A stretch of DNA of 64,000 bases, from NCBI RefSeq assembly GCF_002081715.1, contig NZ_MUKP01000007.1, positions 1 through 64,000 of the forward strand, read 5' to 3'. The notes below the pieces were generated by a model. The model ran no database searches, was not told the DNA's origin, and was given only the letters and a program-made list of their open reading frames with translations. This document shows positions 40,663 to 48,080 of this stretch, one piece after another; within the stretch, counting starts at the first letter, position 1; each line of letters opens with the position of its first letter. The DNA comes from Nocardia donostiensis. GTDB lineage: Bacteria; Actinomycetota; Actinomycetes; Mycobacteriales; Mycobacteriaceae. The position numbers were made by a program, and so were the translations under genes.

Positions 40663-41589
40663 ATGTCGCTGCCTCCCGATGTGGTCGACAACATTCGGGA
40701 GATCTTCGAGGAACGGGGCGAGCGTTGGCTCGCCGATCTGCCCGAAGTGGTCGCCAAGCGGTGCCAGGATTGGGCGTTGGAGTTGATCGGGCAGCCGTTC
40801 GGGGGTGGTACTCATTCTTTCGTCGCTCCTGTTCGGCGGGCGGACGGTTCGGTCGCGGTGTTGAAGATTCCCGTGGTGGACGAGGAGAACCTCGGTGAAG
40901 CCGCCGGGATGTTCTGCTACCAGGGCGACGGGGCGGTGCAGTTGTACGACTACGACCCTGAGAGCGGGGCGCTGCTGCTGGAATGGGCGCGGCCGGGCAC
41001 GCCACTGGTGCGGCAGCCCAGAATTCCGTTGGAGGGTAAGCCGGAAAACGCGGGCAAGGTGCAGATCGCGTGCGCGTTGTATCGCAGGCTGCGCCGCCCA
41101 CCCATCGACATCCCACCCGGATACCCGCCGCTGCCGTTGGTCGCGGATATGGTCGCCGGCTGGGTGGAGCAACTCGACGAACCCGATCTGGCGGCCCCGT
41201 TCCCGGCGTCCTTACTGGCTAGAGCACATCGCTGGTGCGCCGAACTCGCCGAGCCGGACGGCCCGCTGCTGATCGTCAATCGAGATACCCATCTGGGCAA
41301 TATCGTTGCTGCGGAACGGGAACCGTGGCTGCTGATCGATCCCAAGGCATATCTGGGTGAGGCCGCATTCGACGCAGGCTTTCTCATCATGAAACAGGTC
41401 GAGAGCAATCCGGACCCCGAGCGGGCGCGGAGATTCGTCGCTGCGACGGCCGCAGAACTCGATATCGAGTGCGAACGCGCGCGTGGCTGGGCGTTCATGC
41501 GGGCCGTCGAGGAAGTGATGTGGTCTGTCGAAGACTGCCGTCACGACGATGTGCGGAGATTTCTCGCTGTCGCGCAGGCGCTTTCCTGA
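40663..41589 (+). CDS. Streptomycin/hydroxyurea phosphotransferase family (APH(6)-like) kinase
   Basis: 308 residues from ATG 40663 (a GTG at 40657 is equally possible; no clear ribosome site). The kinase catalytic loop reads NRDTHLGNI, keeping the catalytic Asp and metal Asn though the usual His-Gly are Asn-Arg; the metal motif is WLLIDPKAYLGEAAFDAGFL, typical of the APH_6_hur family. Members phosphorylate streptomycin or hydroxyurea, but many chromosomal copies have unknown substrates. The altered HGDLH motif makes resistance uncertain. It lies between the two copies of the hydrolase pair, on the opposite strand, and its 3' end is repeated as a remnant at 43525. Confidence 0.88.
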   Translation: MSLPPDVVDNIREIFEERGERWLADLPEVVAKRCQDWALELIGQPFGGGTHSFVAPVRRADGSVAVLKIPVVDEENLGEAAGMFCYQGDGAVQLYDYDPESGALLLEWARPGTPLVRQPRIPLEGKPENAGKVQIACALYRRLRRPPIDIPPGYPPLPLVADMVAGWVEQLDEPDLAAPFPASLLARAHRWCAELAEPDGPLLIVNRDTHLGNIVAAEREPWLLIDPKAYLGEAAFDAGFLIMKQVESNPDPERARRFVAATAAELDIECERARGWAFMRAVEEVMWSVEDCRHDDVRRFLAVAQALS

Positions 41590-41605
41590 CCTTTGCCCTG
41601 AGCCG

Positions 41606-42061
41606 TCACGGGTGCTCGATGGTTCTGGGCAGTGGTTCCCCGCCGGTGGCGTCGGACGGAAAGGGTGGGGTGGAACCGAAGAGGCTCAAATGCCCGTCGA
41701 CGCTTTGTTGGACGGTGAGCCCGTACTGGTCTGGTGTGCGACAGAAGACGGCCCGGGGGCGCCCGCGGTGAGGTGTATGCGTTCGCCAACCCAGGCGGGT
41801 CCATGCTGCCGCGACGAGATCGATATCGACGTCGGAGGTCGCGGCGGTTGTCCCGATCAGCCAGTACCCGATATCGAAGTATCTCGGCCCGGCTTCGTCA
41901 TCGTTATCGTTGCAGGGCAACGTTGTTCCCGGCGAGAATACCGCTTCCGGCATTGCCGGGTCGACCTGGGAAAGGGACAGCCGCGCCGGGAGTGCCCGCA
42001 GCGTTTCCACCAGATATCGATGTAACTGTTCGCGCGCGGTGGCTTCCGAATTCTCGAACAC
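41606..42061 (-). CDS. Small partner protein of DUF1023 hydrolase, copy 2
   Basis: 151 residues, clearly alike to the protein at 38656 over its whole length (GTTLPC, YFDIGYWLIGTT, LGWRTHT, FCRTPDQYGLTVQQSVDGHL, TPPFPSD, LPRTIEHP). It starts at GTG 42061 with GGAAAGGAC as ribosome site, 34 bases after the hydrolase stop. The N-terminal ~25 residues differ most between the copies. Function unknown; the gene's end lies 16 bases from the end of the kinase-like gene. Confidence 0.75.
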   Translation of the reverse strand: MFENSEATAREQLHRYLVETLRALPARLSLSQVDPAMPEAVFSPGTTLPCNDNDDEAGPRYFDIGYWLIGTTAATSDVDIDLVAAAWTRLGWRTHTPHRGRPRAVFCRTPDQYGLTVQQSVDGHLSLFGSTPPFPSDATGGEPLPRTIEHP

Positions 42062-42095
42062 GGTGCTGTCCTTTCCGGGCCGGGAAGACCCGCCC

Positions 42096-43304
42096 TCACG
42101 TAACCAGATGCCCGTTGCCGGTGACGATGAGGCCGATGTTGTGCATGGATTGATTGTTGCTGTCGAAGTAGGAGCCGTGGATATCGGGATTCCAGCCCAG
42201 CGACGTCCAGGGGCCGCGGATGGTGTCGGAGGTGAACACGGTCACGTCCAGCTCGGTCGGCGGTGGGCCGTGCACCTTGGGCATCAGCTGGATCGAGTCG
42301 TGTTGGGCAACGGTGGCGAAGACGTGCCGTTCCATATCGGTCGGGTCGACACCGGCGAGGCGCAGGTCAGCGACGCGTTCCACACCGGTGCCGACACCGC
42401 CCACGAAGACGAGGGCGTCCGCCTGCACAGGGTGCATGGCGGCGTAACCGACATTGGTGCAGCCGGAGGAGTAGCCCATGAGGGTGTTGTGTGACGGCGG
42501 CCCTTCGTGGGTCGCTCGCAACCCTTCGTGGTGGCTGCGCAGAGGTTGCGCATCGTTGCGGGCAGGCAGACTGTCCCCCACTCGGCTGGGCAACGGCGGC
42601 CGATCGCCGTACCAGGTGGTCACGGAGGTGCGGGCGTTCGGATCGACCGCCAGCGCGGCTTGCCGGATTCGCTCCGCCCGGTCCGTGGCATGCCAGATGC
42701 CGATCGGGTTGGTGCCGGTACCGGCGACAAGGGTCACCACGTTCTCGGCCGTATCCGGGTTGTCGACCGAAACGGCGACCCGGAAGTCTTGGTCCAACCG
42801 GGTCAAATAGTGCCGGGGCGCTCCCTCCGGCGATTTGAGCGCGAAGTCGATCACACCGCAGCGCCGCAACGCATCGGCACGTGCCAGACGAGGTGCGTCA
42901 TGCATCTTCCGTGCCTGAGCGAACCAAGCGGCGAGATTCCGGCGATTGTAGAAGTCACGGTCGACATGCGGAATACCGGGACGGTTGCCGATGAACGGGT
43001 CGGCCCGGTACAACTTGTCCTTTTCGGCGCGCGTCAGTCCCGACCACAAAGCGTGTAGCTCCTTAGGATTTTGCGGCAAGAGGTCCCGGCCCGCGTCTGT
43101 CGGGGAGAAGCTGCTCGACCCCTCGGGGAGTTGCAAACCCGATTGAACGGTGTCGGTCGTGCGTGTTGCGCTGTCGCGAGCACCCCCGCTTACTTCCCAG
43201 CTGATCTCGGCGTGGCGTGTTCCGGCCCGCTGCAAGCTTTCGGTGAGGCGGTCCCGAATACGCAGTATGTGGGCCTGCAAAATCCACGAATGGAAAGTGC
43301 GCAT
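42096..43304 (-). CDS. DUF1023 alpha/beta hydrolase, copy 2
   Basis: About 402 residues, paralogue of the gene at 39134. ATG 43304 follows GGAGG by 4 bases (the frame also opens at 43316). The nucleophile elbow is MGYSSGCTNVGYAA, so the G-x-S-x-G Ser is kept but its neighbours differ from copy 1 (Tyr to Ser, Ala to Cys). HDSIQLMPKVHG and HGSYFDSNNQSMHNIGLIV are retained. The segment between residues ~30 and 80 is the most divergent. Retention of all core motifs argues that both copies are functional. Confidence 0.85.
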   Translation of the reverse strand: MRTFHSWILQAHILRIRDRLTESLQRAGTRHAEISWEVSGGARDSATRTTDTVQSGLQLPEGSSSFSPTDAGRDLLPQNPKELHALWSGLTRAEKDKLYRADPFIGNRPGIPHVDRDFYNRRNLAAWFAQARKMHDAPRLARADALRRCGVIDFALKSPEGAPRHYLTRLDQDFRVAVSVDNPDTAENVVTLVAGTGTNPIGIWHATDRAERIRQAALAVDPNARTSVTTWYGDRPPLPSRVGDSLPARNDAQPLRSHHEGLRATHEGPPSHNTLMGYSSGCTNVGYAAMHPVQADALVFVGGVGTGVERVADLRLAGVDPTDMERHVFATVAQHDSIQLMPKVHGPPPTELDVTVFTSDTIRGPWTSLGWNPDIHGSYFDSNNQSMHNIGLIVTGNGHLVT

Positions 43305-43524
43305 CCTGCCTCCCATCCGGCTGTCACCGATTGCGCGGGATAGGCGTTCGGCCTTCCGTCAGCGGGCATTCAGCTGTCTTCCGATCGCGCCTGTTACTCA
43401 CATTATCGCGGACCGGCGCGATTCCCTTGCTACCGAAACAATGAGGATTCCAAGGCATCGCCGCTTTTGTCAGGCTGGCCGTTGCCGTCGTCGACGCCGA
43501 CCAGGTGCAGGCGGGAACGTCCGA

Positions 43525-43655
43525 GAGATCGCCGCAGAACGGGCGCCGAATGGGTGTTCATGCGCGTGGTCGAGAAAGTGAGGTGGTCTATCGAAGACCG
43601 CCGTCACGACGGCGGGCGGAGTTTTCTTGCTGTCGCGCAGGAGTTTTCCCGACCT
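43525..43655 (+). pseudogene. Remnant of the 3' end of the APH(6)-like kinase gene
   Basis: Bases 43550-43655 match the end of the kinase gene (GTTCATGCG, then GTGGTCTATCGAAGAC against GTGGTCTGTCGAAGAC, CGCCGTCACGACG, and GCTGTCGCGCAGG). A section of roughly 35 bases is missing upstream and the stop codon is lost (TTTCCTGA became TTTTCCCGA). The 5' nine tenths of the gene are absent. The rest of the 43305-43788 gap shows nothing recognisable. Confidence 0.75.
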
Positions 43656-43788
43656 TCGCCCCGAAGGTACCACTGGTCCGCCGAGTGCGGGCTAGCTAAC
43701 TCACCCGGTGGGGTGTCGTGACAGCAGCATCCCACCTCTCAGCATCACCGAAGTGACTGCTCAAATGTACCAAATGTGTGCAAGTAGG

Positions 43789-44394
43789 TCAGTCTGCGTG
43801 CGAGCACGGTGTGATCGCATGCAACGACGCGGTCAGCAGTGTTTCCATCGTGTGCCGGTCGGGTTCGCCGAGGATCAGCCAGTGGTAGAGGAGCGGGCCG
43901 TAGACAAGGTCTTGAATGTGCTCGGGGGTGATGTCGGCGCGGATACTGCCCTGCTGCTGGCCGCGGTGAATCAGTTCGTGCACCAGTTGTTCCCTGGGGC
44001 GCCAGTAGTGCGTGCGGAGTAAATCCGCGAGCTCTGGATGGCGACCGGCTTCGGCGTGCACCGCCAACACCGTGCGGCCGATGGGTGATCGCACCAGCTG
44101 GGTCGCGAATTCGGTCGCCAACTCGGTCAGATCGCGCAGTGCGTTACCGGTGTCCGGGTTCCGTAATTGCGGCACGGTCTGCACGAGTGAGTGCACGACC
44201 AAGGCGTTCTTATCCGGGAAGCGCGCATACACCGTGGGGCGGCCGACTCCGGCGCGGGTCGCTACGGCGCCGATCGTGAGCTCCGCGTATCCGCGTTCGG
44301 CGAGTAGTTCCAGCGTTGCCGACACGATGGCGCTGTCGATCTCGGTGTTGCGGGGTCTGCCGCGGGTAGCTGTCGGACGTTGATCCATCACCAT
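43789..44394 (-). CDS. TetR family transcriptional regulator
   Basis: 201 residues. The N-terminal helix-turn-helix is textbook TetR: IVSATLELLAERGYAELTIG then AVATRAGVGRPTVYARFPDK. The C-terminal part is the ligand and dimer domain. The start is ATG 44394 or 44388. It is divergent from the HXXEE membrane protein gene across a 46-base A/T-rich gap containing an inverted repeat, so it probably represses both itself and that gene. Confidence 0.93.
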   Translation of the reverse strand: MVMDQRPTATRGRPRNTEIDSAIVSATLELLAERGYAELTIGAVATRAGVGRPTVYARFPDKNALVVHSLVQTVPQLRNPDTGNALRDLTELATEFATQLVRSPIGRTVLAVHAEAGRHPELADLLRTHYWRPREQLVHELIHRGQQQGSIRADITPEHIQDLVYGPLLYHWLILGEPDRHTMETLLTASLHAITPCSHAD

Positions 44395-44395
44395 G

Positions 44396-44424
44396 TTTAT
44401 ATTACATTACGACCTGTAAATAAA
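44396..44424. promoter_or_regulatory. Imperfect inverted repeat between TetR and HXXEE genes
   Basis: TTTATATTACA (44396-44406) against TGTAAATAAA (44415-44424), complementary with one extra base. It fills nearly the whole divergent gap and is strikingly A/T-rich. Probable operator for the adjacent TetR protein. Confidence 0.5.
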
Positions 44425-44440
44425 ATGAGAGGTGGTTGTG

Positions 44441-44947
44441 ATGGGGCCGAAGACGGTGGCGCTGGGTCTGTTCGGTGCCTGGCTTGTCAACGATGCCGAG
44501 GAGTGGCTCACTATGGGGCCCTGGTCCAGGAACAGGGCCGAAAGTGGTGTGAAACCAGGTTGGCTGCCGGTCCCGCCGTGGCTGCGCCGAGGAGTGTCGG
44601 ACGAACACGCACATATCGCTATCGGCCTGGTAGGCGTGGTGATGGCAGCGGCTGCTGCGGACGGGGTGCGCACAGATGGGCGCTCGCCCTTCTTCCAGAC
44701 CGTCGTCACCGCCTTCGGGCTGCACGGTTTCGCGCATCTGGCACTGTCCGCGGCGGCGCGTGGCTACACGCCGGGGGTTGTCACGGCGCCGACGGTGGTG
44801 ATTCCGTACTACTGGTGGGCGCGACGGGAACTCGGCCGCGCGGGCATACGCCGAGATGATCGTGGCCTTACGGTCTCAGCCGTGGCCTCGACAGCGGCAG
44901 TCCTCGGCATGGCACACGGCGCCGCCGCACTGCTGTCCCGGCGGTGA
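44441..44947 (+). CDS. HXXEE domain membrane protein
   Basis: 168 residues, multi-pass membrane protein. The family name motif H-x-x-E-E appears as NDAEEW, with Asn in place of His; the second signature HAHIAIGLVGVVM and LHGFAHL provide further His residues, and PYYWWARREL precedes the last helix. Function of the family is unknown; it is usually next to a TetR gene, as here. ATG 44441 is preferred: GAGAGG lies about 9 bases upstream, while the GTG at 44432 overlaps that site. Confidence 0.85.
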   Translation: MGPKTVALGLFGAWLVNDAEEWLTMGPWSRNRAESGVKPGWLPVPPWLRRGVSDEHAHIAIGLVGVVMAAAAADGVRTDGRSPFFQTVVTAFGLHGFAHLALSAAARGYTPGVVTAPTVVIPYYWWARRELGRAGIRRDDRGLTVSAVASTAAVLGMAHGAAALLSRR

Positions 44948-45170
44948 TCAAGGAACGTAGCCGATGATGAGTGAGTTGGGCCAAGAGTAGCCACAGCAGT
45001 GGCGGCTAAGAGTGCATGGAAGTGGCCACCTGGCGGGCGGCATGGTCGGTGATCGCGATTCGAAGAACCCGGCTGGTCGCCCCCTGGTTTCAGGGCGGCG
45101 GAGTGTGATGCGTCCACCGCAGATTTGTTGAACGGGTGGTTCGGGGCCAGTCAGGTGTAGGCCATCGAGA

Positions 45171-45206
45171 GCTCAGCGAACCTTCGATAAAGGGGGTTCG
45201 CTGAGC
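45171..45206. terminator. Bidirectional hairpin terminator
   Basis: Perfect 12-bp stem GCTCAGCGAACC / GGTTCGCTGAGC with a 12-base loop. It stands 18 bases past the methyltransferase stop (minus strand) and downstream of the HXXEE gene (plus strand), so it can serve both. The rest of the 44948-45223 gap shows no gene. Confidence 0.7.
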
Positions 45207-45223
45207 CTGCCGGTGTGGTGCGA

Positions 45224-46105
45224 CTACTCGGGCAGCTGGAAGTGCCACACGGTGAGCGCTGGTGTTTCGCGGTTCGCCGCTTGTGTCGCTTCCGGAACCA
45301 AGGCGCTCAGCGACCATGGCCACGTCTGCCACGGTCCAGGTTCGGTTGCGGGCGGTGGGGTGGGGCCGTTGTGGAGGACGCGCGGTTCCTTGCATGCTTT
45401 CAGTTGAAACCCGCTGGCCAGCGCGGGAGATAGGTAGTCGCCCGCGTAATGGCGGTACGCCGGTAGCCGCCCGGGCCGTCCGCCGATCTCTACCGGTGGG
45501 ATGGAGCCGCGCAGCACCATCTCGTGATGAATATCGGAGATCACCAGGTGGCCGCCCGGCCGGATGACGCGAGCGAATTCGGCTATCGCCTTGTCGAGAC
45601 GCGGCAGGTGGGTCAGGGCCAAGGCGCAGACAGCAGCGTCCACCGAATCGTCGTCCAACGGGAGAGCTTCGAGATCGCCTCGGCGAAGATCGGTCTGCGG
45701 CAGCCGAATTCGGGCTTTCTCCAGCATCTCCGGCGAGCTGTCGACTCCGATCACTCGGTGTCCTGCTGCGGCCAGGTACGCGGCGTGCCGTCCGGTCCCG
45801 CAGGCGGCGTCGAGTACGGTGCCCATAGGCAGCGTGTCGAGGATGTCGTGCACGACAGGCTGCTCGATATCGAACGCTGCGTTGCCCGGCTCATCGTAAG
45901 TTCCTGCCCAAGAACGGTATCCGGCAATCGAATCGAGCCGATCAACCGTCACTCCCGCCTCCATCAGGGAATGATCGTCGAGCAGGCGACGAACCTCGTC
46001 CAGTCGAGCATCGACAAAATCTCGATCGAACTCCCCATTGAACGCACGCAACAGGGCCACGCCTTCGATACCGATGAGGTGCGCCAAAGGATGCTCGTAG
46101 GACAT
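45224..46105 (-). CDS. Class I SAM-dependent methyltransferase (UbiE-like)
   Basis: 293 residues. VLDAACGTGRHAAYLAAAGH (SAM motif I), RVIGVDSSPEMLEKAR (motif II), AVCALALTHLPRLDKAI and VIRPGGHLVISDIHHEMV are the standard landmarks. The N-terminal ~90 residues carry a conserved-looking YRSWAGTYDEPGN segment. Substrate unknown. Transcribed alone, ended by the hairpin at 45171. Confidence 0.9.
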   Translation of the reverse strand: MSYEHPLAHLIGIEGVALLRAFNGEFDRDFVDARLDEVRRLLDDHSLMEAGVTVDRLDSIAGYRSWAGTYDEPGNAAFDIEQPVVHDILDTLPMGTVLDAACGTGRHAAYLAAAGHRVIGVDSSPEMLEKARIRLPQTDLRRGDLEALPLDDDSVDAAVCALALTHLPRLDKAIAEFARVIRPGGHLVISDIHHEMVLRGSIPPVEIGGRPGRLPAYRHYAGDYLSPALASGFQLKACKEPRVLHNGPTPPPATEPGPWQTWPWSLSALVPEATQAANRETPALTVWHFQLPE

Positions 46106-46204
46106 AGCTGGCGATGCTAGGAGCGAGCCGACACCTCGTCTACCAATTTATGCCCGGCCTCGGCTGGAATGCAGGTGGCCTCGTATGCCATCGGCTTGTA
46201 CCGG

Positions 46205-46339
46205 TCAGATGACTGCTCCGCCGGTGAGGAGCCCGATCAACCCGATCGCGAGGAACGCCACGACGTACAGCGGCCCCCGGATCGGGTCTCCGACACTCGC
46301 ACCTTCTTGAAGCCACTGCATGATCTCGATCGATCCCAT
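46205..46339 (-). CDS. Small single-pass membrane protein, 44 residues
   Basis: The short frame begins at ATG 46339 with a strong ribosome site (GAGGGAG, 7 bases upstream). An N-terminal polar stretch (GSIEIMQWLQEGASVGDPIR) is followed by one hydrophobic segment (YVVAFLAIGLIGLLTGGAVI) ending the protein. No family recognised. The ribosome site, the clean membrane segment and the placement in an otherwise empty gap support it being real. Confidence 0.6.
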   Translation of the reverse strand: MGSIEIMQWLQEGASVGDPIRGPLYVVAFLAIGLIGLLTGGAVI

Positions 46340-46595
46340 GTTCACTCCCTCATCACACCGACGGGCACCACTGGCCTGGTTGCAGGGTCTTGCATGCCAT
46401 GCCGACCGTACAAGCAGAACCCCAATTATGACCTGGGCCAAGGTATTCAGTGTTGGATTTACGTGGCGACTCCGCTGTTGTGACCCGGCCGAGGCGGTGA
46501 CTGATACGAGCCGAGTTCGCCGGTTGCGGCCACCATGCCCGCGAGTTGACGAGGTTTGGTGTGGGTGGCGGCACGTTCGCCGCCACCGCACGTTG

Positions 46596-47009
46596 TCAGC
46601 TGCCGAAGCTGCCGGTTGCGGGCATATCGGCGGGAACAGCGACCTGGACCAGCTCGGAGAATTCGAACTCGGCGCCGTTATGGCAGCCGCCTCGTGCGCT
46701 GATCGTCGTGCCCGGTTCCAGACCTTCCAGCGTCGTCTTGACGGTCTGGCCGGGTTGCGCCAGCGACTCGGGGGCACCGTTGCCGAAGAAGACATGGTCG
46801 TTGTTGGGGCCGACGCCCGCTTCGGCCCAGCATTGGCCCCGGTCGTTCGGGTTGTGCAGGGTGGCGGTCACTATTCCCGGTGCGGTGCCGGCGAAGGTGA
46901 CCTCAGGTGCTTTGAACGGCGTTTGCGCTCCCGCCGGAGTGACGGGACCGAAGGTGACAACCGCAGCGGACACAGCCAGCAGGACAGCGCCATGGATTCG
47001 TCTGTTCAT
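46596..47009 (-). CDS. Small secreted protein, unknown function
   Basis: 137 residues. A classical signal peptide (MNRRIHGAVLLAVSAAVVTF...) ends near PAGA, residue ~28. The mature part looks like a small beta-sandwich: APEVTFAGTAPGIVTATLHN, GQCWAEAG, VKTTLEGLEPGTTISARGGC. Two Cys residues may form a disulphide. No enzyme motif. It is followed by 256 bases to the small membrane protein gene in the same direction, and preceded by LysR on the same strand. Confidence 0.75.
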   Translation of the reverse strand: MNRRIHGAVLLAVSAAVVTFGPVTPAGAQTPFKAPEVTFAGTAPGIVTATLHNPNDRGQCWAEAGVGPNNDHVFFGNGAPESLAQPGQTVKTTLEGLEPGTTISARGGCHNGAEFEFSELVQVAVPADMPATGSFGS

Positions 47010-47112
47010 ACAAGGGCATCGTGCCCTACGAGACCTTGCAACACAACGGTATTCACGACGTTTCTCCAGCTACTTCGCAGTTCTTCGCCAGGTGAACGCA
47101 GTGCCCGTCCGG

Positions 47113-47967
47113 TTACGCGCAGTGCAGGGCTGCGAGCAGGGTGGTCAGGATCGGTGAGCGTCGCGCATCGGTGCGCAACACCGCCGACACCGGGATTCGC
47201 AGGCGATGTTCGATCAGCTCCACGGTTGCGATTCCGTCGGTGGGACTGTTCGCGTACAGCACCGTCCACGCGTCGGGATGGTTGATGAGTTCCATGGTGG
47301 CTGTGTGGTCGGGTGGGATGGGTGGGCCGAAGATCGGGCCGGGGAAGTCGGCGAATGCAGCGCGGATGACGTTGTGCAACAGAACTTGTTCGGATTCCGG
47401 GGGGAGCAGCAGAGGGTAGTCGCCGAGTTCTTTGAGGGTGACGTCGGTGCGGCCGGCCAGGGGGTGGGCGGGGGCGGTGGCGATCATGAGGTCTTCGACC
47501 CAGAGTTGTTCCACGGTGAGGCCGGGTTGTTGGACGCTGCCGCGGATGAGGGCCAGATCACAGTCGCCGTCGGCTACGGCGGCGATGCGCTGGCGGAAGG
47601 GTTTGATGACGAATTCGATTTCCGCGCCGGGGTGGGCTTCGCGTGCGCCCGCGATCGCGGACAGGGATCGGGTGGCGAAGGACATATTCGCGGCGAGGCG
47701 GATGCGGGGACTGGAAGTGCGCACGGCGGCGCGGATAGCGGACTCCAAACTGAGCATTTGCTTGGCCAGCGGCAGTAGCCTGGTGCTGGCGTCGGTGGGG
47801 ACCACGGAGCGGGTTGTGCGTTCGAACAACTGGACGCCCAGGTCGTGTTCGAGCCGGGCGATCTGATGGCTTATCGCCGACTGTGAGATGAAACAGCGGG
47901 ACGCGGCCCGGCTGAAGCTGAGCTCCTCGCACACTGCGACGAAGTATGTGAGCTGGCGAAGCTCCAC
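47113..47967 (-). CDS. LysR family transcriptional regulator
   Basis: 284 residues. N-terminal winged helix of LysR type: ELRQLTYFVAVCEELSFSRA, then QSAISHQIARLEHDLGVQLFERT. The effector domain follows. GTG 47967 is chosen because GGAGG lies 5 bases upstream; the frame also opens at 47979. Divergent from the type II NADH dehydrogenase gene with ~110 bases between them, including a direct repeat ATCTC-N10-ATCTC (47989-48008). LysR proteins commonly regulate the divergent neighbour, so control of the dehydrogenase is likely. Confidence 0.92.
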   Translation of the reverse strand: MELRQLTYFVAVCEELSFSRAASRCFISQSAISHQIARLEHDLGVQLFERTTRSVVPTDASTRLLPLAKQMLSLESAIRAAVRTSSPRIRLAANMSFATRSLSAIAGAREAHPGAEIEFVIKPFRQRIAAVADGDCDLALIRGSVQQPGLTVEQLWVEDLMIATAPAHPLAGRTDVTLKELGDYPLLLPPESEQVLLHNVIRAAFADFPGPIFGPPIPPDHTATMELINHPDAWTVLYANSPTDGIATVELIEHRLRIPVSAVLRTDARRSPILTTLLAALHCA

Positions 47968-48080
47968 CCCAACCTCCACTCATGAACAATCTCGATAAGA
48001 GTCATCTCAATTATGCGCCCTGACCCTTGAAATATCTCCGTTCTGAATGACGGTTTGTCATGACAGAAGGAGGAGTTTTC

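Larger units (their letters stand above)
38652..43655. repeat. Tandem duplication of a three-gene unit
   Basis: Copy 1 (38652 to ~41590) holds partner gene, DUF1023 hydrolase and kinase-like gene; copy 2 (41602 to ~43655) holds partner, hydrolase and only the 3' remnant of the kinase. The left borders start alike (GCCGTTACGGATGCTCGAT against GCCGTCACGGGTGCTCGAT). The copies have diverged, so the duplication is not recent. Confidence 0.8.

Noticed and set aside
46596-47285. Plus-strand frames opposite the small secreted protein
   Set aside because: No ribosome site or motif; the minus-strand frame has a clear signal peptide.
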